From positions 149,939,001 through 150,003,000 of the forward strand of contig NC_133026.1 in the NCBI RefSeq assembly GCF_048771995.1: a DNA stretch of 64,000 nt. Direction: 5' to 3'. The stretch's first letter is position 1, and every line of letters begins with the position of its first letter. Under the pieces are notes generated by a model. The model was not told where the DNA came from. It did not search any database and saw nothing but the letters and a program-made list of their open reading frames with translations. The position numbers and the translations under genes were made by a program. Below, piece after piece: positions 1 through 10,950 of this stretch. The stretch is from Taeniopygia guttata (taxonomy: Eukaryota; Chordata; Aves; Passeriformes; Estrildidae).

Positions 1-147
1 AGCCCCGCACGCTGCCCTGCAGGACAGACCTGCGGCAAGGCAGCAGAACATGTTAGAGATAAGCAAAAATAAACAACCTTGAAAACAGCACAGACGAATT
101 ATGGCTTCTTCTTTGGCAGCGGGGCAGAAAGACAGAGACTTTCTACA
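1..147 (+). mobile_element. Probable 3' end of an avian retroviral LTR, cut by the window edge
   Basis: An AATAAA polyadenylation signal lies at 68-73, followed by a U5-like stretch ending in a CA dinucleotide at 147, after which the sequence character changes. No primer-binding-site-like sequence follows, so this would be a solo or 3' LTR. The 5' part lies outside the window. The family was judged by resemblance to avian LTR ends and is uncertain. Confidence 0.4.
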
Positions 148-1950
148 ATCTCGGAATCACCAATACCCACAGATTCCGACACCTGTCTGAGCTTGTCAGC
201 TTTCGAAATGCTTCTTCCCACACTGAATTCCTGGCTGTTCCCAAGCTCAGGGCAGTGACCCCAAAATCCCCCCTGCTCAGGATGCTCCATCTGCCTCATC
301 ATTTCCAGATGCTGGGGTAGCTCCCCTTTGAGGTATTTCTCAGATGATGAAGGAATCGTTCTCCGGCAGCAATTCTCAGGCACTGGTGGATTAGGGAATG
401 GTCTGAAGAAGGAAGTCCAACCCAGCAGTCCAGATTTTTTTATATTTTCTGTGGGTTTTTTTCACTCAACCATACTCTCCAAAATTTTCTTGCCCAGGAG
501 CAGCTTAAAGACAGGTTCTTACTCAGCTGCCTATTTACAAAAATTCTCCATATGATCCTCGGGATTCTGGGGGAGCAAAATCCCTCCCAGAAAGAAAAGT
601 TGAGAGTCAAGAGGAGCACAAATGAAGGGATTGAGATCAGACCTGCCAGGGAGGACTTGGGATGGATGTGCATAAAAATCACTGTTTCTTCACATCCTAA
701 AACAGGCACCTGCATTTTATCTGACAAACTGCAACCCTAAAGATTATTTGAGCACTGTCATATGAGGATGTTTCCACTGCTACCACCAAAACAATGAGGT
801 TTATTTTTCTAATATGTGATATTTTCATGGTAGAGGTCTCCAGCTGAGCTGGTTCTCCCAGGGACTCTTGGCAGCCAGTAGAAAGAAACAGATCCTGATT
901 TATCTCAGCTATACTGAGCTGGCACTTCACCCCCAAAGAAACATTAATAAATTGTCAGTTTTTTATTGTTTATTTTTTGTGGACCTAAATTCCTTTCAAT
1001 GGCAACTTGCCCAGCATTGGGGCAAAATCTTGTCAGGGTTAAATGTGCTCCTGGATCTGCAGGCAGCAGGAAAATAAAACTGGATGGAACTTGGCACAAT
1101 GAAGAAATTTTTACTGTGCAGCTCCCTCGCCTCTTGGGAATGTCAACCTCTGAAATCCAGAGAATCAGCAAATGCTGGAGTTTTTTCACCTGTCTTCAGC
1201 ATTGTCAGTGTGTAATTCCTCATCAACATTCCCTGCCCTGTCTCCCCTTTCACAGCCTATTAATAAAACCTCAGATGCAAAAAAGCAGGGAATGCTTTCC
1301 TGTTATCCAAACTGGCTCATGGATCATCCCAGATGTGGGATGATCCCATTTCTAGATGTTGGATGATCACTAACATCATGGGAAACAACTTCCATAGAGT
1401 AATTTTTACCCCTCCAAATTCTGCCTTTGGAACTAATTAGCAAATAAATTAGACGAAAAAGAAAGTCTATTTTTTTAATTGCAAAAACATCACAAACTTG
1501 TTCCTTTGAAGTCCTCTAAAAATAAAAACAAAGTAATTGGGACCAGGTTAAAATGGCACAAGGTGGGCACCTTTTTTTCTAAAATTTGCTGCTGTTTACA
1601 GAATAAGAGTATTGAAAAAGAGCTACAAGAAGTTCTGGCTGCAAAACCAAATCATAAAACTCTGTGGAAACTCAGCTGGGAATCCAATATTTGACTCTTA
1701 AATCTCTTTTTATTCATATTGCACTCAGAAATGTTTTGTACAAGCTGCAAGTTCCCACTCTGGTTTGAGTGATCTCCAATCCCAAATCCAGCAAAGGAAG
1801 AGTTTCCCAAATTGGGATTATTTTGACTGATGTGCTCAGAACTGCAGATTTCAGTTGCTGTGGTGCTTTCTCTCTTTGTAAAGTATCCATGAGGAAGTGA
1901 TTCCAACACCAGTTCTGACAGAGTTCAGGAAGAATTTGGATAATTCTGCC
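148..1950. other. Unrecognised intergenic or intronic sequence
   Basis: I recognise no exon, RNA gene or repeat. The only structure seen is a short perfect hairpin at 1321-1346. Open frames of up to 142 codons overlap each other on both strands and lack exon signals. Confidence 0.5.
1321..1346. repeat. Perfect 11-bp inverted repeat with 4-nt loop
   Basis: GGATCATCCCA at 1321-1331 is followed by GATG and then its exact reverse complement TGGGATGATCC. A degenerate direct repeat of the right arm follows at about 1355-1370. Confidence 0.8.
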
Positions 1951-2046
1951 AGACACATGGCGGGATTTTGGGGGTTTCCCTCTGCAGGAGTTGGACTCAC
2001 TGATCCCTGTAGGACCTTTCCAACTGAAGATATTCTGGTATTCCAG
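1951..2046 (+). repeat. CR1 LINE 3' tip
   Basis: This carries the signature of the CR1 subgroup whose 3' end reads GGAGTTGGACTCACTGATCC and then a 'ccttccaact...gatattct' tail. Only the last 95 bases or so remain. Confidence 0.7.
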
Positions 2047-2690
2047 GGATGCTTTGGGCATCAAATCATGCAAAGAGGCCCAGCACAAAAGCATGTGTTC
2101 AATAACTGCTTCAGACGTGAGTATCAGATGCAACTTGGTCATTTATGCTGTCCAGAACAACTTCCAAAATCCAATTTATTGCCCTAATTCCGCCAGTGTG
2201 AGCTGCATTGGGATCAATTATCTTCCTAAAACCAGGCAATTAACAGCCTGTTTGCTTCCAGGGTTAATCTCTTAGTCCTCATTTGGGTTTTAGGCCTGAT
2301 CACCCTTAGACCCAGGTCAGGATTTTGTCTAGGGCATGTTCAAGCAAAAAGCTGCTCTTAGGGGAGGGTGACTGTTTAAATTTCCAACCAAAAAAAAGTC
2401 TTTGAGGAAGGAGAAAAGGGGAAAAGCCTTTCGGGGTTGGGGGTGGGGGAGGGGATCAAGCCGTAAATTGCTCAGAAACTTCTCTTGTGTCAAAACACGA
2501 CTTTCACGGGTTAACAGCAGAGCTTGGAATATTTTAAATGGGAATGGATCATGGAAATACTGCGGGGATGAGATGTTCGTTCAGCACAGCCCTCCTGGAC
2601 TTGGGATCACTGAGCTCTGAATTCCCAAGACTTTCTGAAATGCTACTTCCCAGGAAAAATCCTTCAAGGGGATGCTTTCCATCAAGGGTA
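2047..2690. other. Unrecognised sequence containing one G-quadruplex motif
   Basis: Apart from the G-run cluster at 2433-2454 I see no exon or repeat here. Confidence 0.5.
2433..2454 (+). other. Canonical G-quadruplex motif
   Basis: Four runs of 4, 5, 5 and 4 guanines are separated by loops TT, T and A. Such short loops with at least four tetrads are the arrangement known to fold most stably. No gene is close enough to suggest a promoter role. Confidence 0.8.
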
Positions 2691-2808
2691 GAATCAGAGG
2701 ATCCTGGATTGGTTTGGGCTGGAAGGAGCTTTAAGGATCAACTCATTCCAACTTCCCTGCCATGGCCAGGGATACTTTTCACTAAACCAGGTTATTCCAA
2801 CCCTGTAG
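2691..2808 (-). repeat. CR1 LINE 3' fragment, reverse
   Basis: The reverse complement of the CR1 3' UTR is clear: 'ggtttgggctggaagga', then 'ccctgccatggccaggga', then 'actaaaccaggtt'. It breaks off after about 115 bases. Confidence 0.88.
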
Positions 2809-4056
2809 GAGCAAAATATACTTAAGGAAAGGGGAGTTTGAAATTTTTTATAATAAAATTCCCTGCTTAGAGTCAGAAAAAGCTGATTCAATCCCCAGTT
2901 TTGTTCTAATTCTGTAACAACCTTATTATCGCTCCTGTTTTTTTTTATTGTATTTTATTTTTTTATCCTGAGTCTTGCATTGTTTATGATTGTCTTAAAT
3001 TTCTAGTTCCAGAACTTCAGATGAACATTTGTTAGATAACCCATCATGTGGTTCCCTATCTGTGCAAAGCAACTTGAAAATACAAAGCTGGATGAGAGAT
3101 AAAAATCCCTCGAAGGCTCTTCTGTTGTTGTAGCTTTTATTTATTTTTTTGACGCCAGGATTTTCCAGCTTGACCCAGGATTTATCCTGTTTTTCAGTTT
3201 GCATGACCTGTCTGACAGCAGGTTATGTTCAGGCTTTGAGGATTTGGAGTTGCTAAAATCAAGAAGGGATAGTTTACACTACCCCACACATCCTCAGCAG
3301 GAAAGGAGAGGTGCTGAAAAATAATAATTAAAAAAAAAAAGCTCCATACAGAGAGATGCCAGATCCCTTATTCAGTGAGGAAAAAAAGTCTCACAGTAAT
3401 TATGGGCAAACAAAATTTTCTTTGCTGGATCCTAGTAAGATGAAATGTCAAATAAAGAGAGGAAAAAAAAGATTAAAACCCAAAAGAATTGGAATTCTGG
3501 GCTGCAGCTCTCTCAGGTCATCCTACTTGTACCAGGTCTTTTTGGTTATTTCAGGAAAGGGCAAATTTCCAAGGTTGCGGTTGTATTTTTACAGCATTTT
3601 TGGGAATTCCTTGTTCCAAAAGCATTCCCTTGACAACGCAAGATATTTTCACAAACTGGGCATCAACTCCCAGGGCTGAGACAAGGCAGCAAATCCCAAG
3701 AGGAGAGCAATGAGTTAATGATGATGTTGAACCCTTGGGAAGGGAATTCCTGACTAGATTGGAGCAAGTGGAAAAAATCCCAACAGTTTTAGCAAGGCCA
3801 TAAATTCCTATTTTAACTGGTTGAATTTTAATACATAAAAAAGTGCATGGAAATGACAGTGGCAAATATATATATATATATATTTATACACGCATGCATA
3901 TTAAATAAACACATATTTATACCACTTGTAAAGTACAAAATACACTTTTAAATTTTTATTTTATTACTGTTTTCATAGATTCTGTGAATATGCTCAGTTG
4001 GAAATTACCCACAAGGATTGAGTCCAACTCTTAAGTTAATGGATCATACTGGGATC
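2809..4056. other. AT-rich unrecognised sequence
   Basis: This holds T- and A-rich runs (2938-2965, 3328-3340) and a short (AT)n tract at about 3865-3884. A weak match to a CR1 reverse 3' end, 'aaggattgagtccaactct', lies near 4013-4031 and is too short to call. Confidence 0.45.
3865..3884. repeat. (AT)n microsatellite
   Basis: About nine AT dinucleotides in a row, followed by further AT-rich sequence. Confidence 0.85.
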
Positions 4057-4149
4057 AAACCTACAATTTATTTTAATTTATTTTATTTTACTACACAAAG
4101 TAAAATAAGTTAAAATCAACTAAAATAAATTAAAATAGGTTGTAGGTTT
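4057..4149. repeat. Long imperfect palindrome, AT-rich
   Basis: The left arm (4057-4091) begins AAACCTACAA and continues with TTTTA-type runs to GTAAAATAAA's complement. The right arm (4100-4149) is its reverse complement ending TTGTAGGTTT, with one extra internal repeat unit. The loop is 8 nt. Flanks may show weaker symmetry. It could be a tiny inverted-repeat element or a palindrome formed by replication slippage. Confidence 0.75.
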
Positions 4150-5014
4150 AAATCCTGTGTGGGAACCATCCAGGACACCTTAATGCCAATATTCCTAAAA
4201 AAAAACCAAACTCATGGAGAATTGTGTGGAGGATCTCTCTACAACCCATAAAGATACAATCTTTATTTGTATAAAGCTTTATTTATATCCTGTAGAAAAC
4301 AGGAACAAACCTGTCTTGATATTAAAACAGGGAATGATCCGGGTTTGTTAACCACAGATCTGATATGGAGATATCTGGCTCCTCTCTGAGGTGAGCAAAG
4401 CTTATTTTAGTGCAGAAATTAAAATCTCATTCCTTTGTAAAGGGAAAAAATGGAGCAGCATTAATGAAACATCTGGAATATCATCCCAACAAATCAAGGG
4501 ATCAAAGGCCGCAGGAGCTGTTGTTATTTTTGTGTTGTGCTAAAAGAGGAGAAGCATTCACAGATAATGGCTTTGTTCACTTGAGGCCAAAGAACCCTCT
4601 CAGAGGTGCAGAAAGCAGAAATTGTGCTGCAAAATATTTTCCTGGTGTCCCTATTGATGTTATTTTCCATAAATTTCCATGAGGACACTCTATTAATGGC
4701 GGTAATGACACTCATTGCAGGTGTTTCTGCTTAATTACTCATTAGCAGTCATTTTGCTGTTTGAATTTAAACATTCTTTCCATCCTGCTGCAGGCTCCTG
4801 GGAGAGCAGGAAGAGATTCCAGAGGGCTCCTCTGTGGTTTCCAATCTGACCGAGGAGAAATTGGATTTTTCCTGCTCAGGGAATCACTGAGGTCTCTGGA
4901 TCCTGAGTCTTTGTCCCGGGCTAAAAATGCTGCTCCAGAACTAAAGGATCTTGGATGTCTTTAATTATTTTTCAATTCTAGGGAATAAAGTCCATGGGAT
5001 GTCTGTCCATGGGA
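4150..5014. other. Unrecognised sequence
   Basis: No exon, RNA or repeat recognised. Base composition is AT-rich in the first half and more balanced after 4780. Confidence 0.45.
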
Positions 5015-5322
5015 TCCTGACTGAAGGGAGACCTCACTCTTTGCAACTCAAGGAGGTTGGATCCAGATGGGAACCACTTTCTTCTCCTGAGGATGAGAGA
5101 AAATTATCTCAGGTTGTGTCAGGAGAGATTTAGGTTGGATTTAGGGAAAATTTTGTCATGGAAGGGGTTGTAAAGCATTGAACAGTGGCCCAGAGAAGTG
5201 GTGGCGTCACCATCCCTGGAAGTGTTCAAAAAACGTGTGGATTTAAGGACATGGTTTAGTTTTGAACACGGTGGTTGATGGTTGGATTTGATGATTCCAA
5301 ACCTTAAGAACTCAATGATTTT
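5015..5322 (+). repeat. CR1 LINE 3' fragment
   Basis: This belongs to the CR1 subgroup with 'gttcaaaaaacgtgtggat', 'ggacatggtttag' and 'ggttggatttgatgatt' before the tail. About 300 bases of the 3' region are kept, starting in the end of the reverse-transcriptase frame. Confidence 0.9.
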
Positions 5323-5478
5323 TCCCTCGGATGAGGTGAGGAGCCAGTGTCAGAACAGGGTGCAAATACCAGAAACTAAATGCTCATTTTTCTGTTTGTA
5401 AAAGCCTGGGGTGGTGATTTAGGTCAAATCACATTGACTCTTCACAATATCAATATTCTCTTTCCTAACTTGACATTC

Positions 5479-5551
5479 CCATGGCAACGGGAACAAGATG
5501 ATGATAAAGGCTCCTTCCAACCCAAACCATTCCATGATTTTATGATTTTTA
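5479..5551 (+). repeat. CR1 LINE 3' tip
   Basis: The terminal CR1 signature 'ccttccaacccaaaccattc' is followed by a degenerate 'catgattttatgattttt' tail. Only about 70 bases remain. Confidence 0.75.
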
Positions 5552-6775
5552 CATCAAGTCCAACTGTTGCTACTTTTGCTGACTTGATGAGTTGTAAGTG
5601 TGCAGAAGAATTGAACTTTGAGAGTTACAGAAGTTAAATTCCTCCATCTACCCCATAAAATACTAATATGGATTTTTCTGACTATTTCCATAAAATTCTG
5701 CTTGTCTGACAGAAAGAAGAAGTTCAGGACTGAAATGCACCACCACTCACATGTTTAAACCAAAATAAATGAAGAGTAAATTCAGTAGGTTTAATTTAAC
5801 CTCCTTGGTTGCCCTTTGCAGCTAAAAGGGTGGAAAAGGACACAAAATCCCTCCAAAATCTACTCAGAATTCAGGTGAAGAGTTTTATTACAGTTGGTGC
5901 AGGTGGGTTTTACTCCTGGACATGGAGCATCTGCTTATTTCAATCCATCAGGAGCGTTCATGAGAGTAAACGCATCCTCAGGATGTTAAAAAAAATATTT
6001 CAGGATTTTTCCAGGGCTGTTTTCCTGGGCTGCCCAGTCTCTTAACAGCAGAGACAACAGGACAACCCCCCACCCCTTTCTAATCCAGAACTTTCCCACT
6101 CTCGTAGCTCCTGAGGTGCCCCAGCTCCCTCATCCCTGTGGCAGAAATTTCCCAGGCACTGGCTAATTGAGATTCCCAGCCACTCCTTTCCCTGCTCATT
6201 CCACATTCCCCCGGAGCTGCTTCTTTTCAAAACTCATTAGTGGCATTTATCCTCATTTAAATGAGGAGAAGCCACACAGGTAAGATCTACAGATGGCTGA
6301 TTGTCTGCGGAGAATCGTTAAAACTAAAACTCAGAGAAGATTAAAAAATAAAAAAAGGGAAGGAGAAGAAGATTATGCTGAGAAGATAAAAACTCCCACA
6401 GCAAATTATCTGTGGGAGAAAGGAAGACAAAGGTCTGCTGGAAGGCAGGGCTGGCTCTTGGGAAGGACTCGGGCAACCTCTGAAGGAGCAGAGGGGAGCA
6501 TGCAGAGAGAATTTAATCTCACAAAGTGACAAGAAAAGGAAAAAGCAGAACAAAGTGATTAAAGAGATGGGAAAGAGCGACCTGATGAGCTGGGGAGCAG
6601 AAGATCTGTGGGGGAAAAAAAGTGGTGCTCAAACAGCAAAATTATTTCTGGGTGAGGACATAAAAGGGTTCCTCAGAGCTCAAATCCTGCAGTTTTGGTC
6701 ACATCCTGGCTCGATGTCCAAGCAAGGCTGGGAGGTGCACAAGCACATTTGGACTCTGGGCCATTCTCCAAGGGG
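5552..6775. other. Unrecognised sequence
   Basis: Slightly GC-richer at 6056-6240 and strongly purine-rich at 6330-6560. No exon or repeat could be recognised. Confidence 0.45.
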
Positions 6776-6776
6776 T

Positions 6777-6905
6777 CATGGAATGGGTTGGGATGGAAGG
6801 GACGCTCAAGATCACCCAGTTCCCACCCCTACCACGGGCAGGGACACTCCCACTGGATCAGGTTGCTCCAAGATCCAGCAATTTGACCTTGAACACTTCC
6901 AAAAA
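6777..6905 (-). repeat. CR1 LINE 3' portion (part 1 of a probable 5'-inverted insertion)
   Basis: Reading on the reverse strand, it runs from 'gaagtgttcaaggtca' to the CR1 3' end at about 6777. At its 5' end it abuts the piece at 6908-7014, which holds the neighbouring upstream CR1 segment in opposite orientation. Confidence 0.85.
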
Positions 6906-6907
6906 GG

Positions 6908-7014
6908 GGTGATTCAGGTTAGATAAAAGGAAAAAAATCTTTACTAGGAGAGAGGTGAGGCACTAGAAGAGAATTCCCAAAGAAGTTGTGGATATCCTAT
7001 CCCTGGAATGTCTT
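6908..7014 (+). repeat. CR1 LINE internal portion, inverted (part 2)
   Basis: This covers the CR1 stretch from 'ggttagat...ctttact' through 'cccaaagaagttgtggat' to 'ccctggaatgtctt'. It stops where the first part begins in consensus order. It has no 3' tail of its own, so it is probably one insertion with part 1, not a second element. Confidence 0.75.
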
Positions 7015-7580
7015 AGCAGCTCAGAGACATCAAATTCTTCCCACCACTGGGTGCAGATATTTCCTTTATCAAGCAGAAATTCTCAGTTTGGCAGCAGAGC
7101 TGAGTCTCTGCTCCCTGTTTTTTCTCAAAGTCTGAAAATCATACAGAGGCATAAAGAGCATCCTGAAACAAAACACTAAATCCCTATTCTGTTTTATGGG
7201 GTCCCCTAGGCATGAAATACTAACAAAAGCATCTTGCAGTTAAAAGGGTTTTGTACAATGAGCTCTTGACCCCCAAGCCACTGCTGGCATCTGCCAGGAA
7301 CTAATAAATCCCTTCTTCCTTCGCCTCAGTCACCCTGAGGGATTGGGGGGCAAAGAGGTTTGCTGCTTTTTGACTCTACTCTGATCCTGCTTCTGTTTAA
7401 AACACTTTTCATTTTCCTGCAGGTTTCTCGTTTGCTCACTGGGATTTAGATGCTGACAGTATTCAGCTGATAAGTCCCTGTTTATCTTCTGAATTGTTTC
7501 CAAACCCACTTTTTAAATCATGTGCAGAATAAGCAGAGGATTGGCCTGCATTGTAGTGGAACCATTTTAACTGGGGTGAT
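7015..7580. other. Unrecognised sequence
   Basis: Nothing recognisable on either strand. Confidence 0.45.
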
Positions 7581-7702
7581 TCCAAGCTGGATGGGACTCG
7601 GAGAGACCTGGGCTAGTGGAATGAGTCCCTGTCCATTGGTTGGGACCAGATGATCTTTTAGGTTCCTTCCATCCCAAGTCATCCCATAATTCCATTATTC
7701 TA
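7581..7702 (+). repeat. CR1 LINE 3' fragment
   Basis: It shows 'gctggatggga', 'ctagtggaa', 'gtccctgtccattgg', 'gatcttttaggttcc' and a decayed 'ataattccattattct' tail. Confidence 0.85.
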
Positions 7703-7747
7703 AGATTACAGTGGCCAAATACATCACCAGGAGCTGCCTTCTTACCC

Positions 7748-7815
7748 TAATCTAAAAACAAAACAAAACAAAACCAAACAAAAACAAAAAAAAAAAAACA
7801 AGCAAACAAAAAAAC
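7748..7815. repeat. A-rich (AAAAC)n low-complexity tract
   Basis: AAAAC and AAAC units grade into a run of 13 A and then AAGC/AAAC units. It starts about 45 bp past the CR1 tail. Confidence 0.85.
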
Positions 7816-9058
7816 CCTTGAATATTTGTGTATTAATGGACATTGTTTTCATTTTCCTGATGGCAGATGAGCATTTTTAGGAACACCCAGCTGGACCAGC
7901 AGGAATTCCAGACTCAAGAACTGATTCCTCCGGGTTAATTGTCCAAGGAACATTGCTAGGCCTTTCCCATATTTCTGCCTGTGTGAATTACTGGTCATTC
8001 TCCTACATCTTTAAATATGTAAAAAGCTGAGGCAGTTTTTAAAGGGTGAGCTTTAAAAAAGGCTTCAAAAGGGATACATGGAAGAATCAGAGAAAAAAAA
8101 ATCTGTTTTTCTGACTCCTTCCTGCTATAGGATAAAGGCTATTTTTCTCTCTGGTTCTGAGGGTTTACATGTTCCTTATCTTTTTTGTTCTGACTCTTCC
8201 ACTAGGTTTTCCAGGTTTTCCAGCTCTGGAATCTTTGCTTGTAACAGCTTCTACCTCAGTCCTTTGAAACCCAGGGGAAGGAGCTGCTGCTGCTCAGACA
8301 AAAATACTGAGCAGCCTCCTCACCTGATTCTGCTCACTTTGGCTCCACTTTTCCAGCTGTTTTCTCCAGACACATGGATGAAAAACATCCTTTCAAAATC
8401 TCCAACCTGGATTTTTGAGTTATTCTACATCTCCAACAAATAGAGTTTAAAAAAGAGCCATAGGAATGCCCTTGGGCTGGAATAAACAAGTATAAACCCC
8501 ATTTACACCTGATCAAAAAGGCATCAAAGCACATTTGGTAGCAGGGAAAGGATGTGTATGTCCAGGAAAGCCTGGTTAGAAGGGAAATTTTCAGGAATGG
8601 CATGAAGAAAGGAGCAAGAGAAATATAAGCTCTCACCGTGGATTATGATAAGAGGCCATTTTCTGCAGCAGAATTCTGATAACTCAAGGGATTTTCCCTC
8701 TTTTCTATCTAATAATCAACTAAGCATCTTTGTCATCCTCTGCCCTCATCCAGTTGGAACAATTAACTCCATCTTCCAGCTCCTTACAAAGTACAGAAAG
8801 GTAAAAATCAGTCATAAAGGATAGGGAAAAAACTCTAGGAGAGATTTTATAGTTAGGGAGGAAAACTACTCAGTTTTAAAAGCAGGATGCACCTCTCAAA
8901 TATCTTCAGGTTAAAATGTTATAAACTTATGAAATGTGTGTTCCCATACAGGAAAACTGTTTGCAAAAACAGGTCTTTGCAATTAGGGCAGCCACAGACA
9001 TACAATAATCATGAGATGAGGTTAAAGATTGCAGGAATTGAAGAAAAAAAACCACACT
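7816..9058. other. Unrecognised sequence
   Basis: No element recognised. Open frames of about 100-120 codons overlap on both strands at 8078-8636 without initiation or splice context. Confidence 0.45.
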
Positions 9059-9127
9059 ATATTAATTCATAATTAATTAATAATAATTAATAAATAATAA
9101 ATAATAATAAATTATTAATTAAATAAT
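9059..9127. repeat. AT-rich low-complexity tract (TAAT/AATAA units)
   Basis: Nearly pure A and T, built from TTAATT and AATAAT units. It is partly self-complementary. Confidence 0.85.
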
Positions 9128-9580
9128 TTGTTTCTTTATTGTAGAGCTTGCTGGTTTTGTGCCATTCTGTGCCTGCAGCACACCAAGGACAAACCAGTCA
9201 AAGAAATCCTTTTTTTCAGCCCCAAAGTATTTCTGTTTGGGGCAGTCATTGATGTGGTAGAAGTCATTGATGCGGCACCTCACAACACATGGCAAAATCC
9301 AGCAGTCCTGTGATCCCAGAACTTGAAATTAGATCCCAAGCATGAACGGCCTCAAATATAAAACATCTCACAGGAGCAATTTTAATGAAAAGTCTGTAAC
9401 CAGTTCAACTTTTTCAGAAATTCCTTGGCCTTTTAGAGCACCCAAGATGACCTCACAAGTTATTCCAGTGGGGATTCAAACCATGAGGGAATATTTTCTT
9501 CCCTCAAGGGTTCAGTGCTTGTCTCAGATCTCAGAACCTTTATTTAAGCATATTTATTTTATTGAAGGCCAAAAATAAAA
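9128..9580. other. Unrecognised sequence
   Basis: Nothing recognised. Confidence 0.45.
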
Positions 9581-9692
9581 TTATAGAATGGTTTAGGTTG
9601 AAGGGACCTTAAGGATCGTCTCATTCCAACCTTCTGACATGGGCAGGGACAATTTCCACTATTCCAGGTTGTCACAGCCCCATCCAGCTCCA
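9581..9692 (-). repeat. CR1 LINE 3' fragment, reverse
   Basis: It runs from 'tatagaatggtttaggttg' through 'gacatgggcagggacaa' to 'cccatccagctcc' and is truncated there. Confidence 0.88.
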
Positions 9693-10439
9693 ACATGGAG
9701 CAGCAATTGTGGCTCCTGCCTTCCCTCTGCAGAAACAAAGTGAGGTAAATCAGAGATTGTGGTCACTTTTATTGAAAATTGGTTTGGGCCAATTCCATTC
9801 CATTCCATCTGTAATTAGTGAGATAAGGGAGATGGGGTTTGGCAAGGAGACACAAAGTCTCAGTCCAATAACTCTGTCACTCCGGCTAAGGAGCTGCTGT
9901 CACCTCCTTGGCTAAGAACAGCATTTTTTGTGAGCCATTTTTAACACTGAGGATTCCTGAGCTTCTCCAAAGCTACAGGGAGAGGCTGAAAGGCAGAATG
10001 TTCATCCCACATCTCAAACCCAGCACTGCTCTGTAAGATTTTGATAAAGTTTCCTTAAAAAAAAAAAAAAAAAGTCCTGTTTTGCCTTTTCCCATTTCCT
10101 GCATTCTGGTGACACAACATAACTTACAAACTATGAGTAAGTGCTGCCAGAATTCCAACAAAACCTCTCCACTCTGTGCACACTGTGATGGACAAGTGCT
10201 GTTTCCTCCCTGATCAAAGTTTTCCACATATTTGTAGGGACACAAAATTAAACTGAGGGTTGGTCCGGGTAGTTTGAGTTATTAAATGTGGCTGGTGACA
10301 AGGTTGGCACTGGAAGCAAAGTGGGCTGAAAAGCAGAGCTTTGTCCTAGGAATTGGGATTATCAAGTCCATCCCACACATGCTGAGAATCTGCTTGGTCC
10401 TGACACCCCACAGGCAGCAAAAAACAACAGATGCCACCA
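9693..10439. other. Unrecognised sequence with a poly(A) run
   Basis: A run of A lies at about 10056-10073. Nothing else was recognised. Confidence 0.45.
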
Positions 10440-10950
10440 ATGATTCCTCGTGAGATCCCACCAGGAGCACTGCATCCATTACTAGGGTCCCCAGAATATG
10501 AACATGGAGCTGCTGGAGTGAGGCCAGCGGAAGCCATGGAGATGCTCCAAGGGCTGGAGAGAGCCTGGGAGAGCTGGGAATGTCCACCTTGGAGAAGAGA
10601 AGGCTCCAGGGAGACCTCAGAGCCCTTCCAGTGCCTAAAGGGGCTCCAGGAGAGCTGGAGAGGAACTTGGGACAAGGGATGGAGGGACAGGACACAGGGA
10701 ATGGCTTCCCACTGCCAGAGGGCAGGGATAGATGGGATTTTGGGTAGGAATTTTTGGCTGTGGTGGTGGTGAGGCCCTAGGACATGTTGCCCAGAGAAGC
10801 TGTGGCTGGCCCATCCCTGGAAATGTCCAAGGGCAGGCTGGACAGGGCTTGGAACAACCTGGGACAGTGGAAGATGTCCCTGCCCATGGCAGGGGTGGGA
10901 CACGATGGTCATTAAGGTCCCTTCCAACCCAAACCCTTCCATGAGTCCAT
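10440..10950 (+). repeat. CR1 LINE 3' fragment, about 510 bp
   Basis: It begins in the C-terminal end of the CR1 reverse-transcriptase frame ('tggagaagagaaggctcc', encoding the LEKRRL-type motif) and runs through the 3' UTR to 'ccttccaacccaaaccc'. An antisense open frame of 198 codons across it is fortuitous. Confidence 0.93.

Noticed and set aside
4000-4035. Short match to a reverse CR1 end
   Set aside because: Too short and diverged to separate from chance.
10346-10942. Open frame of 198 codons on the reverse strand
   Set aside because: It is antisense to a CR1 3' fragment; GC-rich CR1 often gives long antisense frames.
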